A DNA stretch of 64,000 bases from positions 558,001 through 622,000 of the forward strand of contig NZ_CP109179.1 in the NCBI RefSeq assembly GCF_036248255.1. Reading direction: 5' to 3'. Each line of letters opens with the position of its first letter. Within the stretch, counting starts at the first letter, position 1. Origin of the DNA: Streptomyces sp. NBC_01717 (GTDB taxonomy: Bacteria; Actinomycetota; Actinomycetes; Streptomycetales; Streptomycetaceae). A model generated the notes under the pieces. It was not told the origin of the DNA. It did not search any database and saw nothing but the letters and a program-made list of their open reading frames with translations. This document shows, one piece after another, positions 9,223-17,506 of the stretch. The position numbers and the translations under genes are program-made.

Positions 9223-9909
9223 GTGGCGGATTCCGGAATACGACGGGCGTCACGGACACAGGACGCAGTGCGGCTGCTTTTCCTGCTAGACCGCTGTGGT
9301 GCGCCGTGTGGTAAGCAACAGGCCGCAGGAGATCCCCGGGGCGTGGTCATGGTGATCCGAGGGCAGAAGCGCCTGCAGGCGTTGGACTTTTGGCTGCGGA
9401 ATCCGGACTACCTCGCCGATGAGTTGCTCAACCAGGTCCAGGTCGGCACGGCCGATGATCCAGCGTGGGCGCTAGAACGGGCCGGCGTCCTGCTGGAAGG
9501 GGACGAGCCGGAGATCTCCCGGTATCCCATGGTGCGCTGGCGGTTCGGAGCCTGGGAGGCTCTGGACGACGCCCTGGGGCTGTTGTACTCACACGGTCTG
9601 ATCGACATCGTGGCGGTGGGCGAACCACCTGCGAAGGTGGATCGATGGGACTACTACCTGCTGGCCCCTGGTCGGGCCTTAGCAGCGGAGCTGCGGACCG
9701 CCGCCCCGGACTTGGCCTGGTACGACGAGCGGGCCGCAGTCGTGCTGGCAGTAGCGGGGCAGAGTAGCGGCAGCTACCTGAAGGAACTGCAGTACAAACA
9801 AGCCGAGTACGAGCGCACGGTGTGGAAGGCCAGCATCAGCGGCATCACCGAACGGGTGCGCCAGCGGCTTACGCAGATCACGGGGCAGAGGGTGGGAGCA
9901 GGCGGATGA
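9223..9909 (+). CDS. Accessory (LmuC / middle-component-like) protein of an SMC-type defence operon
   Basis: This 228-aa protein begins at GTG 9223, preceded by a strong purine-rich site (GGGGGAGGGGG, 9207-9217); longer upstream starts in this frame lack one. It is helical and looks like a winged-helix small subunit (KRLQALDFWLRNPDYLADEL, then ALDDALGLLYSHGLIDI). Its stop overlaps the ATPase start as ATGA. In Lamassu/ABC-three-component systems, a small middle component sits beside an SMC-like ATPase and an effector, and that position is the reason for this call. Sequence similarity to LmuC itself could not be checked. Confidence 0.55.
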   Translation: MADSGIRRASRTQDAVRLLFLLDRCGAPCGKQQAAGDPRGVVMVIRGQKRLQALDFWLRNPDYLADELLNQVQVGTADDPAWALERAGVLLEGDEPEISRYPMVRWRFGAWEALDDALGLLYSHGLIDIVAVGEPPAKVDRWDYYLLAPGRALAAELRTAAPDLAWYDERAAVVLAVAGQSSGSYLKELQYKQAEYERTVWKASISGITERVRQRLTQITGQRVGAGG

Positions 9910-11852
9910 GCGACTTCGTGGAGACGGTAGCCCACCGGGCCAGTGTCGACGTGGAGCAGGCGGGGGAGATCCTGGCGCGGCACGGAGTACGGGAGAGCGG
10001 CATCCTGCCACGCCCCCATCAGCTGCTCGTCAAGCGCCTGGCCTTCGCCGGTGAAAAGAGCGGGAAGTCGGCCGGGTCGGTGGACTTCTCCTGGGACCTT
10101 GGGCCCGGCCTTTGGGGCGTGACGGCGGACAACCTTCGGGGCAAGAGCAGCATCCTAGAGATCACCTGGTGGTGCCTGCGTGGATCGGACGCCCTGCAGG
10201 CCGACGTGCGCAACTGGCTCCATCACGTACATCTGGATGCCGAGGTCGATGGCGAGCCGTTCACTGTGCGCGTCGACACCACCGGCAGCCAGCTCTCCGG
10301 CTCCCTCACTGTCGGCGCCCAGAGGCACGTCACGCCTTTCGCCGGCGAGGCCGAGTTCGCCTCGGTGATGGACGCGTTCATGATGGACCGGCTCGGTCTG
10401 GAGTTCCTGCGCGGCTGGCGCAAAGACACCGCTGGAGACGAGGAGGGAGCCGAGAGCCCGGATGGTCAGGTAGTGGCCACGTCTTGGCCTGCCTTCAGCC
10501 ACGCTCTGCTGTGTCGCAACCGGGAGAGCGACGCTCTACTGGGGCAGAGCGCTGGTGGCGGCACCATGGTGAGCCTGTTGCAGATGTTCGTCGGTCTGCC
10601 CTGGACAGCAACGCGACGCGACGCCAAAGCGGCCCTGGGCCTGGTGCAGCAATCCTTGAGAGGGCAGCGCCGCCGCGCCCAGCAGGACCTCCAAGCCCGA
10701 GGCGCGTCCCTGCAGGAACTCCAAGACCAACTGGCCCGCGCCCGCCAGTCAGCCGCGCAGGCGGATGATGGCCCAAGCGTGGAGCTGGCGGCCGGAGCCG
10801 TGGAGCAGGCCGGTGCCCGTCTAGCCGAACTGACCGCCCGGTACACCGTTGCGGTACAGCAGATGCATCAGGGTCAACAAGCCGAACAAGAACTCCATGA
10901 AACGCTCGTCCTCGACCAGGCCCGGCTGCGGGACCTGCGCGAGACTGCGGTTGCCCAGCGCTTTTTCGGCGCCTTGAAGCCCACCTGCTGCCCGCGTTGT
11001 TCCACCGCGCTGGACCAGTTGCCCCACGCCGCCTTGGACGAGGCGCACTGTCGCATCTGTGGTTCAGCTCCCACGGAGGTGCCCGCTGACCCATCCGCAG
11101 CCGACGAACTCGCCGCCTCCATCCAGACTCTCAAGACCGCCCACAGCACGGCCAAGAAGGCGGCCGGACAGGCCATCCGAGCCGTGGCCGTCTGTGAAGC
11201 CGACCTTGCCCAGGCCCGCACCGCGCTGGCCGCTGCTCAGGCAGCCATGCCTCACCAGTCCGGCCTGCGCGCCCATCTGGAGGTCGCCCGTCTCGAAGGT
11301 GCCTTTGCCGAGCGCCAGGCAGCCGAGCGCCGCGCCGAGCAGCCCCACGAGAGGTCATCGGACGAGACAGTGCTGGAGATGGCCACGAAAGAGGCAGACA
11401 AACGCGCAAAGAAGGCCTCAGACCAGCTCCTGGACACCCTGAGCACGGAGATCTGCCAGCTGGCGATCCGGCTGGGCATGAAAGAACTCCAGTCCATCAA
11501 ACTGCAGGCCAACGGCCCTCTTCAGATTACCAAAGGGAACAGCAAGACGACCTTCACCCCCCTGACTCCCGGCGAGAAAGTCCGCTTGCGTATCGCCACC
11601 CTTCTCGCCCTGTTGCGCGTCGGCAAGGAAACCGGCGTCGGCCGCCATCCGGGGCTGCTATTGCTCGACTCCGCTGGCGCGCAGGAGACCATCGACGTCG
11701 ATCTCGCTGAGGTCCTCAGCCAGCTCAAGGACATCTGCGACGAAACCCCAGACCTTCAAGTCATCACCGCTACTGCCAAACGCGATCTGGCCACCGCCGT
11801 CATACCCGCCGACCGTCTCAAAATTTCAGGCCCAGGCGAACCCGTGTGGTGA
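9906..11852 (+). CDS. SMC/Rad50-like ATPase with zinc hook (LmuB-like)
   Basis: This 648-aa protein has an N-terminal variant P-loop near residues 71-83 (GVTADNLRGKSSILE, with the GKSS core). Alanine/glutamine-rich coiled coils (about 260-355 and 390-530) flank a zinc hook of CPRC (~361) and CRIC (~382). A C-terminal signature-like LTPGEKVRLRIATLLALL (~552) is followed by Walker B-like PGLLLLDSAGAQE (~583), where DS replaces the usual DE. This is the head-coil-hook plan of Rad50/SMC ATPases as used in Lamassu and ABC-3C defence. It overlaps the gene before it by four bases and precedes the nuclease gene by 65 bases. The protein probably senses foreign DNA structures and licenses the nuclease. 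Confidence 0.75.
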   Translation: MSDFVETVAHRASVDVEQAGEILARHGVRESGILPRPHQLLVKRLAFAGEKSGKSAGSVDFSWDLGPGLWGVTADNLRGKSSILEITWWCLRGSDALQADVRNWLHHVHLDAEVDGEPFTVRVDTTGSQLSGSLTVGAQRHVTPFAGEAEFASVMDAFMMDRLGLEFLRGWRKDTAGDEEGAESPDGQVVATSWPAFSHALLCRNRESDALLGQSAGGGTMVSLLQMFVGLPWTATRRDAKAALGLVQQSLRGQRRRAQQDLQARGASLQELQDQLARARQSAAQADDGPSVELAAGAVEQAGARLAELTARYTVAVQQMHQGQQAEQELHETLVLDQARLRDLRETAVAQRFFGALKPTCCPRCSTALDQLPHAALDEAHCRICGSAPTEVPADPSAADELAASIQTLKTAHSTAKKAAGQAIRAVAVCEADLAQARTALAAAQAAMPHQSGLRAHLEVARLEGAFAERQAAERRAEQPHERSSDETVLEMATKEADKRAKKASDQLLDTLSTEICQLAIRLGMKELQSIKLQANGPLQITKGNSKTTFTPLTPGEKVRLRIATLLALLRVGKETGVGRHPGLLLLDSAGAQETIDVDLAEVLSQLKDICDETPDLQVITATAKRDLATAVIPADRLKISGPGEPVW

Positions 11853-11917
11853 TGAGCCCGTTAGGGTAACCGACTTGTCCGTGCCGCCCGCCCGTCTTCT
11901 CGAGAAAGGCCACCACC

Positions 11918-13885
11918 GTGACCCCACTCGAGACACGCCTCGCCCAAGACGGCGACCCACCCGCCCTCACCGACCTCGGCGGCGAGGACAGTTTCTGGCT
12001 GCACGCTAATCAACTGGCCGCATCCCCGCTGTGGTTCCGCGCTACCGAAACTCTCCTGGCCGAGTGGGACACTCTGCACCATCCCGACCGGGCCGCCACC
12101 TTCATCACCCGTGCCCTGACGACAACCACCAGCCCCGCGGCCGCCGACGACATACTCGACCAGCTCGTCGAGCACCCTGGCTATCTCCAACAAGCAGCTA
12201 GCCAGCTCAACGCCGTGGCCCTCGATCGCAGCCGCCGTCACACGACGCCCCGTGATGCCGAACTGGCAGGCGTCTTCCTCGAAGCTGCCCTTCGCCTAGC
12301 CCTCCCCGGGACCACCAAGCGCTACGGACTCCTCGACCGTCTCATCGACGCCGACGCCAGAACGGCCCCCGCCGCCTACGCCCGCCGCACCGTCCGGGCT
12401 CTGGGCACCGCCTACGAACACTGGCGAGAGGGCGACCTGCTCGCCGCACTGCAGCACTTCACCAACACCGCGGTCCAAAGCGACGCCGTCTATGAGCTCG
12501 CCATGTGTCACCTCGCCGACGCAGCCAACGCCCCCGACCGCGCCGCCCTCCTGCAGGCATTCACCACCGCTCGCAGCCTCCTCCAACAGGCCATCGATGC
12601 CGACGAAGATCGTCCAGACGCCGCCGCCTACCTCGCCGCCCTCGACGCCGTCCTCGCCTTCGACACCGGCAACACCACCACCCTGACCTCCGCCACTTGC
12701 CAACTGCGCCGCTCATTGACCGAGCACACCGTGTGGCTCACCGGCACCCGCACCCACTGGCGAGCCGGCCGCTATGACACCGAGGCCGCCTGGTACACCC
12801 TCAGCCTCGACCTCGACCACGCCAACGCCCACCTTGATCAGCCCCTGACCAGCTGGCCCCAACAGACCATCCAGCACATCCTTAACGTATACACCGCTCA
12901 CCGCAGCGTCCGGCTCCAGCCCCTGCACGCTGCCCCGGGCCTGCAAGTCCTGGTCGCCCCGCGCATCGAAAACGCCTTCGTCAACCGCCGAGGACTCCTG
13001 CTGCACCTGCGCGCCCTGGTCGCCGATGCACCCGACGACTGGGACGCCCACGCCGCCCACCAACTTCTCCAGGCCATTGACGACCGTCTGCAAAGCGGCG
13101 CCCCCCAGGCGCAGTCAGAAGGCCCGGGAAAAGCCGCGGCGGCCTCCTACCCGGAATTGGCCGCCGAGATCGGTAGCCGGGTCCTCGCAAGCCTGCCCAC
13201 GCAAATGCTCGACAGCCTCCAAGCCAGCCTCTCGGATAGGGAGGCCATCCCGGTCAGCAGCCTGCCGATCGCTCAGCAGGACATCTACAACAATGTCGTC
13301 GCCGTGCTAGACGGCTGTGGCGACTTCCGGCATCCCGTCGTCCGGCAGCACTTCATCCGCCTGATCATCCAGACCATCCGCTTTCTGCACAGCAGGACCA
13401 CCCGCGCTCGGGCCCACCACACACCGCGCTTCGCATACCTCTTCGCCCCCGAAGCCGGCGAGACGCTCCCCTTGGAGAACACGGTCCAGGAGGACCTCCA
13501 GGACTATCTGGACGGCAACCTGGAGGACGTTGATATCGAAGTCACCGACCGCAGCGGAGGCCGCGCCGACATCGAAGTCCGCTTCCCCGGCTTCAGCACC
13601 ATCATCGAATGCAAGCGGACAACCGGAAGGACCACACGCAAAGGACTACGGCGCTACCTCGGTCAGACAGTCGCCTACCAGGCTGGAGGTATCACCCTGG
13701 GCATGCTGGTCGTCCTCGACCTGAGGCCGAAGAAGACCTGGATCCCCAACATCCGCGACGACATGTGGGCTGACCACATTCCTTCGCCGATCCCGGAGCA
13801 ACGAGACAGGTGGGCCGTCGTCGTTCGCGTACCCGGGAACAGGACCTCCCCATACGAGATGACTGCACCAAGCACGCTCCAGTAG
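11918..13885 (+). CDS. Large helical protein with C-terminal PD-(D/E)XK nuclease (effector of the SMC operon)
   Basis: This 655-aa protein starts at GTG 11918 after a GAGAAAGG site. Residues 1-~480 are alanine-rich helices that may form TPR-like repeats. The C-terminal ~140 residues hold a restriction-endonuclease fold: a glutamate helix (TVQEDLQDYLDG), GGRADIEVRF supplying D (~549), and STIIECKRTTG supplying E-x-K (~563-565). Lamassu effectors often carry a Cap4-type nuclease at the N terminus, so a C-terminal nuclease behind a long helical region is unusual. Known families of this architecture were not recognised. It lies in the same orientation just after the ATPase. Confidence 0.7.
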   Translation: MTPLETRLAQDGDPPALTDLGGEDSFWLHANQLAASPLWFRATETLLAEWDTLHHPDRAATFITRALTTTTSPAAADDILDQLVEHPGYLQQAASQLNAVALDRSRRHTTPRDAELAGVFLEAALRLALPGTTKRYGLLDRLIDADARTAPAAYARRTVRALGTAYEHWREGDLLAALQHFTNTAVQSDAVYELAMCHLADAANAPDRAALLQAFTTARSLLQQAIDADEDRPDAAAYLAALDAVLAFDTGNTTTLTSATCQLRRSLTEHTVWLTGTRTHWRAGRYDTEAAWYTLSLDLDHANAHLDQPLTSWPQQTIQHILNVYTAHRSVRLQPLHAAPGLQVLVAPRIENAFVNRRGLLLHLRALVADAPDDWDAHAAHQLLQAIDDRLQSGAPQAQSEGPGKAAAASYPELAAEIGSRVLASLPTQMLDSLQASLSDREAIPVSSLPIAQQDIYNNVVAVLDGCGDFRHPVVRQHFIRLIIQTIRFLHSRTTRARAHHTPRFAYLFAPEAGETLPLENTVQEDLQDYLDGNLEDVDIEVTDRSGGRADIEVRFPGFSTIIECKRTTGRTTRKGLRRYLGQTVAYQAGGITLGMLVVLDLRPKKTWIPNIRDDMWADHIPSPIPEQRDRWAVVVRVPGNRTSPYEMTAPSTLQ

Positions 13886-14048
13886 CACCTACGGATCCTG
13901 AGCAAGCCCGTACTGTGCGAGCTGGTTAGCTCCCCTCCCCGAAAGGGGCGGTGGGCGGAACCGCCGGGTCACGTTGCGCGGCTGACAGAGCGTGGATCGG
14001 ACGGCGGGTTCGGCACGGAGGGAGCGAGTGGAAGCCGGGCGCCCACGG

Positions 14049-14981
14049 CTACGTCTCGTAGACGTGGTGCAGGACGACGGTGCGGCGTACGCCTGCCTCC
14101 AGCATGGCCTGGGCCCGGTGCTGGCCGTTGATGTAGCCGGCTTCGCTGGCGGGCTGGATCGCGTCCGCGGTGTTGAACAGGGTGGCCAGTGCCTCGGTCT
14201 GCCACCGGGTGGCTCCTGCCGCGGCTGCGTGGGCGGTGGCGAACTCCTCCATGTCGTCGGGGGCCACGGACTGCGCCCGGGCCCGCTCGAGGACCTGAAG
14301 CGCCATCGCGTTGACCGTGTGCCAGTCGCCGCCGTGGTACCAGCAGCAGGTGCGGACGCTGCGGCGCGGCAGCACCTGACGCACCCAGCGCCGCCACCAG
14401 GGCACGCCAGTCGGCATGCACACCGGCTCGCGGAATGGACGCGGCCGGGCGAGAAGGGCCACCGCGAACTCCTCGAACACCATCTGCGGTTCCGGCTCCT
14501 TGGGGCGCGGCACGTAGCCGGCGCCGCGGTCCGTCGCGACCGGAGCGCCAACCAGGTCCTGCAGCTGCTCGTGGGTGATCACCGACCAGCGCGGGCCCCG
14601 CGGCCGGTAGCGATCGGCCTCGGCGAACACCACGCGCCGGAAGCGGGCCTCCTGGGGTGACTGCTCCGGCGAGAGCTGCCGCTCCACCCACACCGGTGGC
14701 TGATTCTCGGCGGGGCAGTGCTGCTCCCACACCGCGCCCGCGAAGCTCTCCACCCCGTTCATGAGCCCCATGCCCTCCGCGCCGGCGATCTGGGTCGCCA
14801 CCGCGACCGGGCGCGCCCCGGGAGCGGTGAACAGCTGCAGCCGGAACGTCCCCGGCAACCTGAGCGCGGTGAACATGTGGTCGTCCACGCTGAGCCGGCG
14901 CGGAGCCGAGAGCGCGCGAAGCTCGTCCTGGCCGCGGGGTGCCGGTTCGGGGGCCGGGCCGGCAGGGAGGTCATCGGTCAT
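14049..14981 (-). CDS. Hypothetical protein
   Basis: This 310-aa protein starts MTDDLPAGPAPEPAPRGQDE, with a disordered N terminus followed by a globular region. It contains a WWRRWVRQVLPRRSVRTCCWYHGG segment (positions 14326-14397) and a C-terminal YINGQHRAQAMLEAGVRRTV stretch. Such a substrate-like GQHR.QA pattern is seen in ParB/sulfiredoxin-type proteins, but that resemblance is weak. No family is assigned. It is transcribed away from the Gabija genes. The 163-base gap at 13886-14048 holds nothing I can name. Confidence 0.6.
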   Translation of the reverse strand: MTDDLPAGPAPEPAPRGQDELRALSAPRRLSVDDHMFTALRLPGTFRLQLFTAPGARPVAVATQIAGAEGMGLMNGVESFAGAVWEQHCPAENQPPVWVERQLSPEQSPQEARFRRVVFAEADRYRPRGPRWSVITHEQLQDLVGAPVATDRGAGYVPRPKEPEPQMVFEEFAVALLARPRPFREPVCMPTGVPWWRRWVRQVLPRRSVRTCCWYHGGDWHTVNAMALQVLERARAQSVAPDDMEEFATAHAAAAGATRWQTEALATLFNTADAIQPASEAGYINGQHRAQAMLEAGVRRTVVLHHVYET

Positions 14982-15129
14982 CCCCCGATCATTCCCGACC
15001 AAGCAGCGGGCGCTGTCGCCGGCGTCGCTGCAGTCCGGCCCGCCTGGTGCAGGCAGACGCTGCGGCGCCCGCTCGTCGACGTCCGCGCCCCCGACACTGC
15101 GCTACGCCGCGCGCCTACCGAGAAGCCGC

Positions 15130-15513
15130 ATGAACGACGCTGACCTGCTGCGGGCCCTCGGCGTAGACCCGTCTGAGCTGGACCCCGCCGCACCGTGGAC
15201 GCCGCGCCAGCTCGCAAGCGTCAATCGGCTCGAGGGCAGCCTTCCGTGTGCGCGCTGTGGCAAGCCCGCGAGAGCAACCGGCGTCGTGGACGCGCCCGGA
15301 CACGGCCGGCGGTGACTGGACCGGTGCATGCCCTGCCTCCTCGCCACCACCCCTCGCGGGGGCCCACGCGCGCCGCTGGCGGACACGCTGGCCGTGCTGC
15401 GGGAGGCAGCCCGCGAGGCAGGGGTCGTCCTGATATTCGTGACCGACGGGCCAATCGGTAAACACGGAAGCCGCGATGGTGCACGCATCATGCTCTCCGA
15501 CGAGGACCGCTGA
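15130..15513 (+). pseudogene. Small zinc-ribbon-like protein interrupted by an in-frame TGA
   Basis: One frame runs from ATG 15130 to a stop at 15513 (about 127 codons) with a single TGA at 15313-15315. Sense resumes immediately after it. The segment before ends CARCGKPARATGVVDAPGH and the segment after begins LDRCMPCLLATTP, so the two CxxC pairs lie on either side of the stop. Reading tryptophan (TGG) instead of TGA restores one zinc-ribbon protein. I take this as a nonsense mutation; a sequencing error is the alternative. Confidence 0.6.
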
Positions 15514-15574
15514 TGCCGCCCGCGCTGTAGACCGCGCCCGGTCAGTCCGATTGGGCAGTCTCACGGCCCTGCCC

Positions 15575-17506
15575 CTATCCTTGATCGATCTCGGGCACGC
15601 CCGCCTCGGTGAGCATCGCGAAGAAGGTCGCGATGGGGCCGTTGCGCTCGGACCGGTCCGTGGTGAAGACCAGCCGTTGAGCAGCCCTGGACAAACCCAC
15701 GAAGAAGGTTGATGTTCCTTCGCGCGGGTCACTTCCGAGCGCCCACCACTGTCTGCCGTGAATACCGAGGAAGAACACGGTGTGGTATTCGAGGCCCTTG
15801 CTGCGGTGGGTGGTGAGCAAGACGACGGCATCGGCGGACTCGAACTCGTCGAGCACCACACCCCAGTCGGCCGCCCCGCCAAGCACCGTCTCCAAGCGCG
15901 CCTCGAATGCGCCGGTGATGACATCGAACTCCTCACCGGGTGCCGTGGCCTCCACATAGCGGCGCAGGGCCGCGCTGTCCACGAGATCGAGCACCTTTCG
16001 GATGACGTCGGCCGCGGACGTGGTCGACGGAGAGTGGGCCTGAAGCCAGGCACGAAGCCGGGTGGTCAGGTCGCTCAAGTCCTCGCCGACACGCTGCTGG
16101 GCCGCCTCGTCGTCGGTTGCGTCGTGCACACGTTCCAGAGTCGCCGATACCTCCCGCCACACCGCGGCAAGGCCACGAGGCTGGTGCGCCAGTCGGAGCA
16201 GCCCCACGAACAGGCGAGTCGTCTCACTCTTCAGCAGATCTTGAAGGGACATCTTGCCGACCCGCGCGTCGTCGTTGCGGACTCGGATGCCGTGCGCGGC
16301 GAGGCGAGCCCGGAACAGCGGCTCGAAGTCTTTGACTCTCTGTCGTGCGATGAGCGCGAAGTCTGCCGGTGTGCGGTCCGAGTCGGCAATGTCCCGGGCG
16401 ATCCATTCGGCGATGAACCTCGCCTCCTTATCTCCGCCGGAGAACGTCCACAGCACGGCCGGCTCATGCCCGTCCTCGGCAGTTGCTTTCGAGGTGGCCC
16501 GCACTGTGGTCGGATCGAGTTTGCTGGCGATCACGTGCTGTAGTTCGACCAGGGCGTCGCTGGAGCGGAAGTTCCACACCAGCCAGTAGGTGGTGGCGTT
16601 GAACGTGCTGGTGAAGCGCTGGACGGCCTCGGGCACAGCGCCGGCCCAGCCCATGATCCGTTGCTTGCCGTCCCCGACCGTGGTCACCGCGGTCTCCTCG
16701 CCGAACACTGAGGTAAGGAAGGAGAACTGCGCGCTGGTCGTGTCCTGGAATTCGTCGACGAACACTATGGGGTAGGTCATCCGTAGGGCGCGTCGGAGCT
16801 TCGGCACCGCACGGACCAGCAACTCTGCGAGCCGGTTGAGCATGACGAAGTCGACTTCCGCCTTTCCCGGCCGCAGGTAGCGGGCGCGCCACCACTCGCG
16901 TACGGCGTAGGAGACGGCGTCGACGGCGCCGTCCGTCGGCACGCTCTCGGGCAGGTTCCATCCCCCGACGATGTCGGATACGAAGCGTCCGGGCTGGAAC
17001 CCGAGCTGCCCGGCCAGCGTCTGTGGTGCTGAGAAGGCGACGGTGTCGAGGAGGGTCCTCACTTCGGAGTCCGGCGCCATGCGGATCTCGTATCCGTGGC
17101 TCATTCGCCAGTCCGGCGGAAGGGCTGGCGCGAACCGATCCACCAGTCCCTTGGTGAACGCGTCGAAGGTCATCGACGCGAAGCGGCTGGCGTGGTCCGG
17201 AACGCGGGCGGCGACCCGGCGGCCGAGGTTGGCGGCAGCGTCACGCTTGAAGGAGATCGCCAGAATGTGCTGCGGCCACGGGCACAGCCCGGTCTGCAGG
17301 AGATAGGCGGCGCGCTGAGCGAGGAACTCCGTCTTGCCCGCGCCCGGGCCGGCCACGACCGCCACATTGCCGGTGTCCCGCAGAGCCCCCCACGCGGCTG
17401 GCTCTAGATCCTCGATACCCGCCGGGCGCCAATCCTCCACCGGGATCAGGGTCGTTGGGCGCAGCGTCGGCGTGCTCGTCGGGGCGAGACGGTCGGAGAC
17501 GCTCAC
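15575..17506 (-). CDS. gajB: Gabija protein GajB: UvrD/Rep-family helicase
   Basis: This 643-aa SF1 helicase has Walker A AGPGAGKTEF (residues ~52-61), Walker B IVFVDEFQDTTSAQF, motif III VGDGKQRIMGW, a late motif TTHRSKGLEYHTVFF and a C-terminal VGLSRAAQRLVFTT segment. In Gabija, GajB is the UvrD-like partner of the OLD-family nuclease GajA; it is thought to respond to DNA ends or nucleotide depletion and activate cleavage. The GTG start overlaps the gajA stop by four bases (GTGA), the standard gajA-gajB order and coupling. The gene appears intact. Confidence 0.85.
   Translation of the reverse strand: MSVSDRLAPTSTPTLRPTTLIPVEDWRPAGIEDLEPAAWGALRDTGNVAVVAGPGAGKTEFLAQRAAYLLQTGLCPWPQHILAISFKRDAAANLGRRVAARVPDHASRFASMTFDAFTKGLVDRFAPALPPDWRMSHGYEIRMAPDSEVRTLLDTVAFSAPQTLAGQLGFQPGRFVSDIVGGWNLPESVPTDGAVDAVSYAVREWWRARYLRPGKAEVDFVMLNRLAELLVRAVPKLRRALRMTYPIVFVDEFQDTTSAQFSFLTSVFGEETAVTTVGDGKQRIMGWAGAVPEAVQRFTSTFNATTYWLVWNFRSSDALVELQHVIASKLDPTTVRATSKATAEDGHEPAVLWTFSGGDKEARFIAEWIARDIADSDRTPADFALIARQRVKDFEPLFRARLAAHGIRVRNDDARVGKMSLQDLLKSETTRLFVGLLRLAHQPRGLAAVWREVSATLERVHDATDDEAAQQRVGEDLSDLTTRLRAWLQAHSPSTTSAADVIRKVLDLVDSAALRRYVEATAPGEEFDVITGAFEARLETVLGGAADWGVVLDEFESADAVVLLTTHRSKGLEYHTVFFLGIHGRQWWALGSDPREGTSTFFVGLSRAAQRLVFTTDRSERNGPIATFFAMLTEAGVPEIDQG

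Noticed and set aside
9906..13885. Wadjet (JetABCD) or a plain SbcC/RecN repair gene as the identity of the SMC operon
   Set aside because: There is no JetD-like TOPRIM protein or kleisin partner, and the linked nuclease and small protein do not fit a repair operon; Lamassu/ABC-3C fits better.
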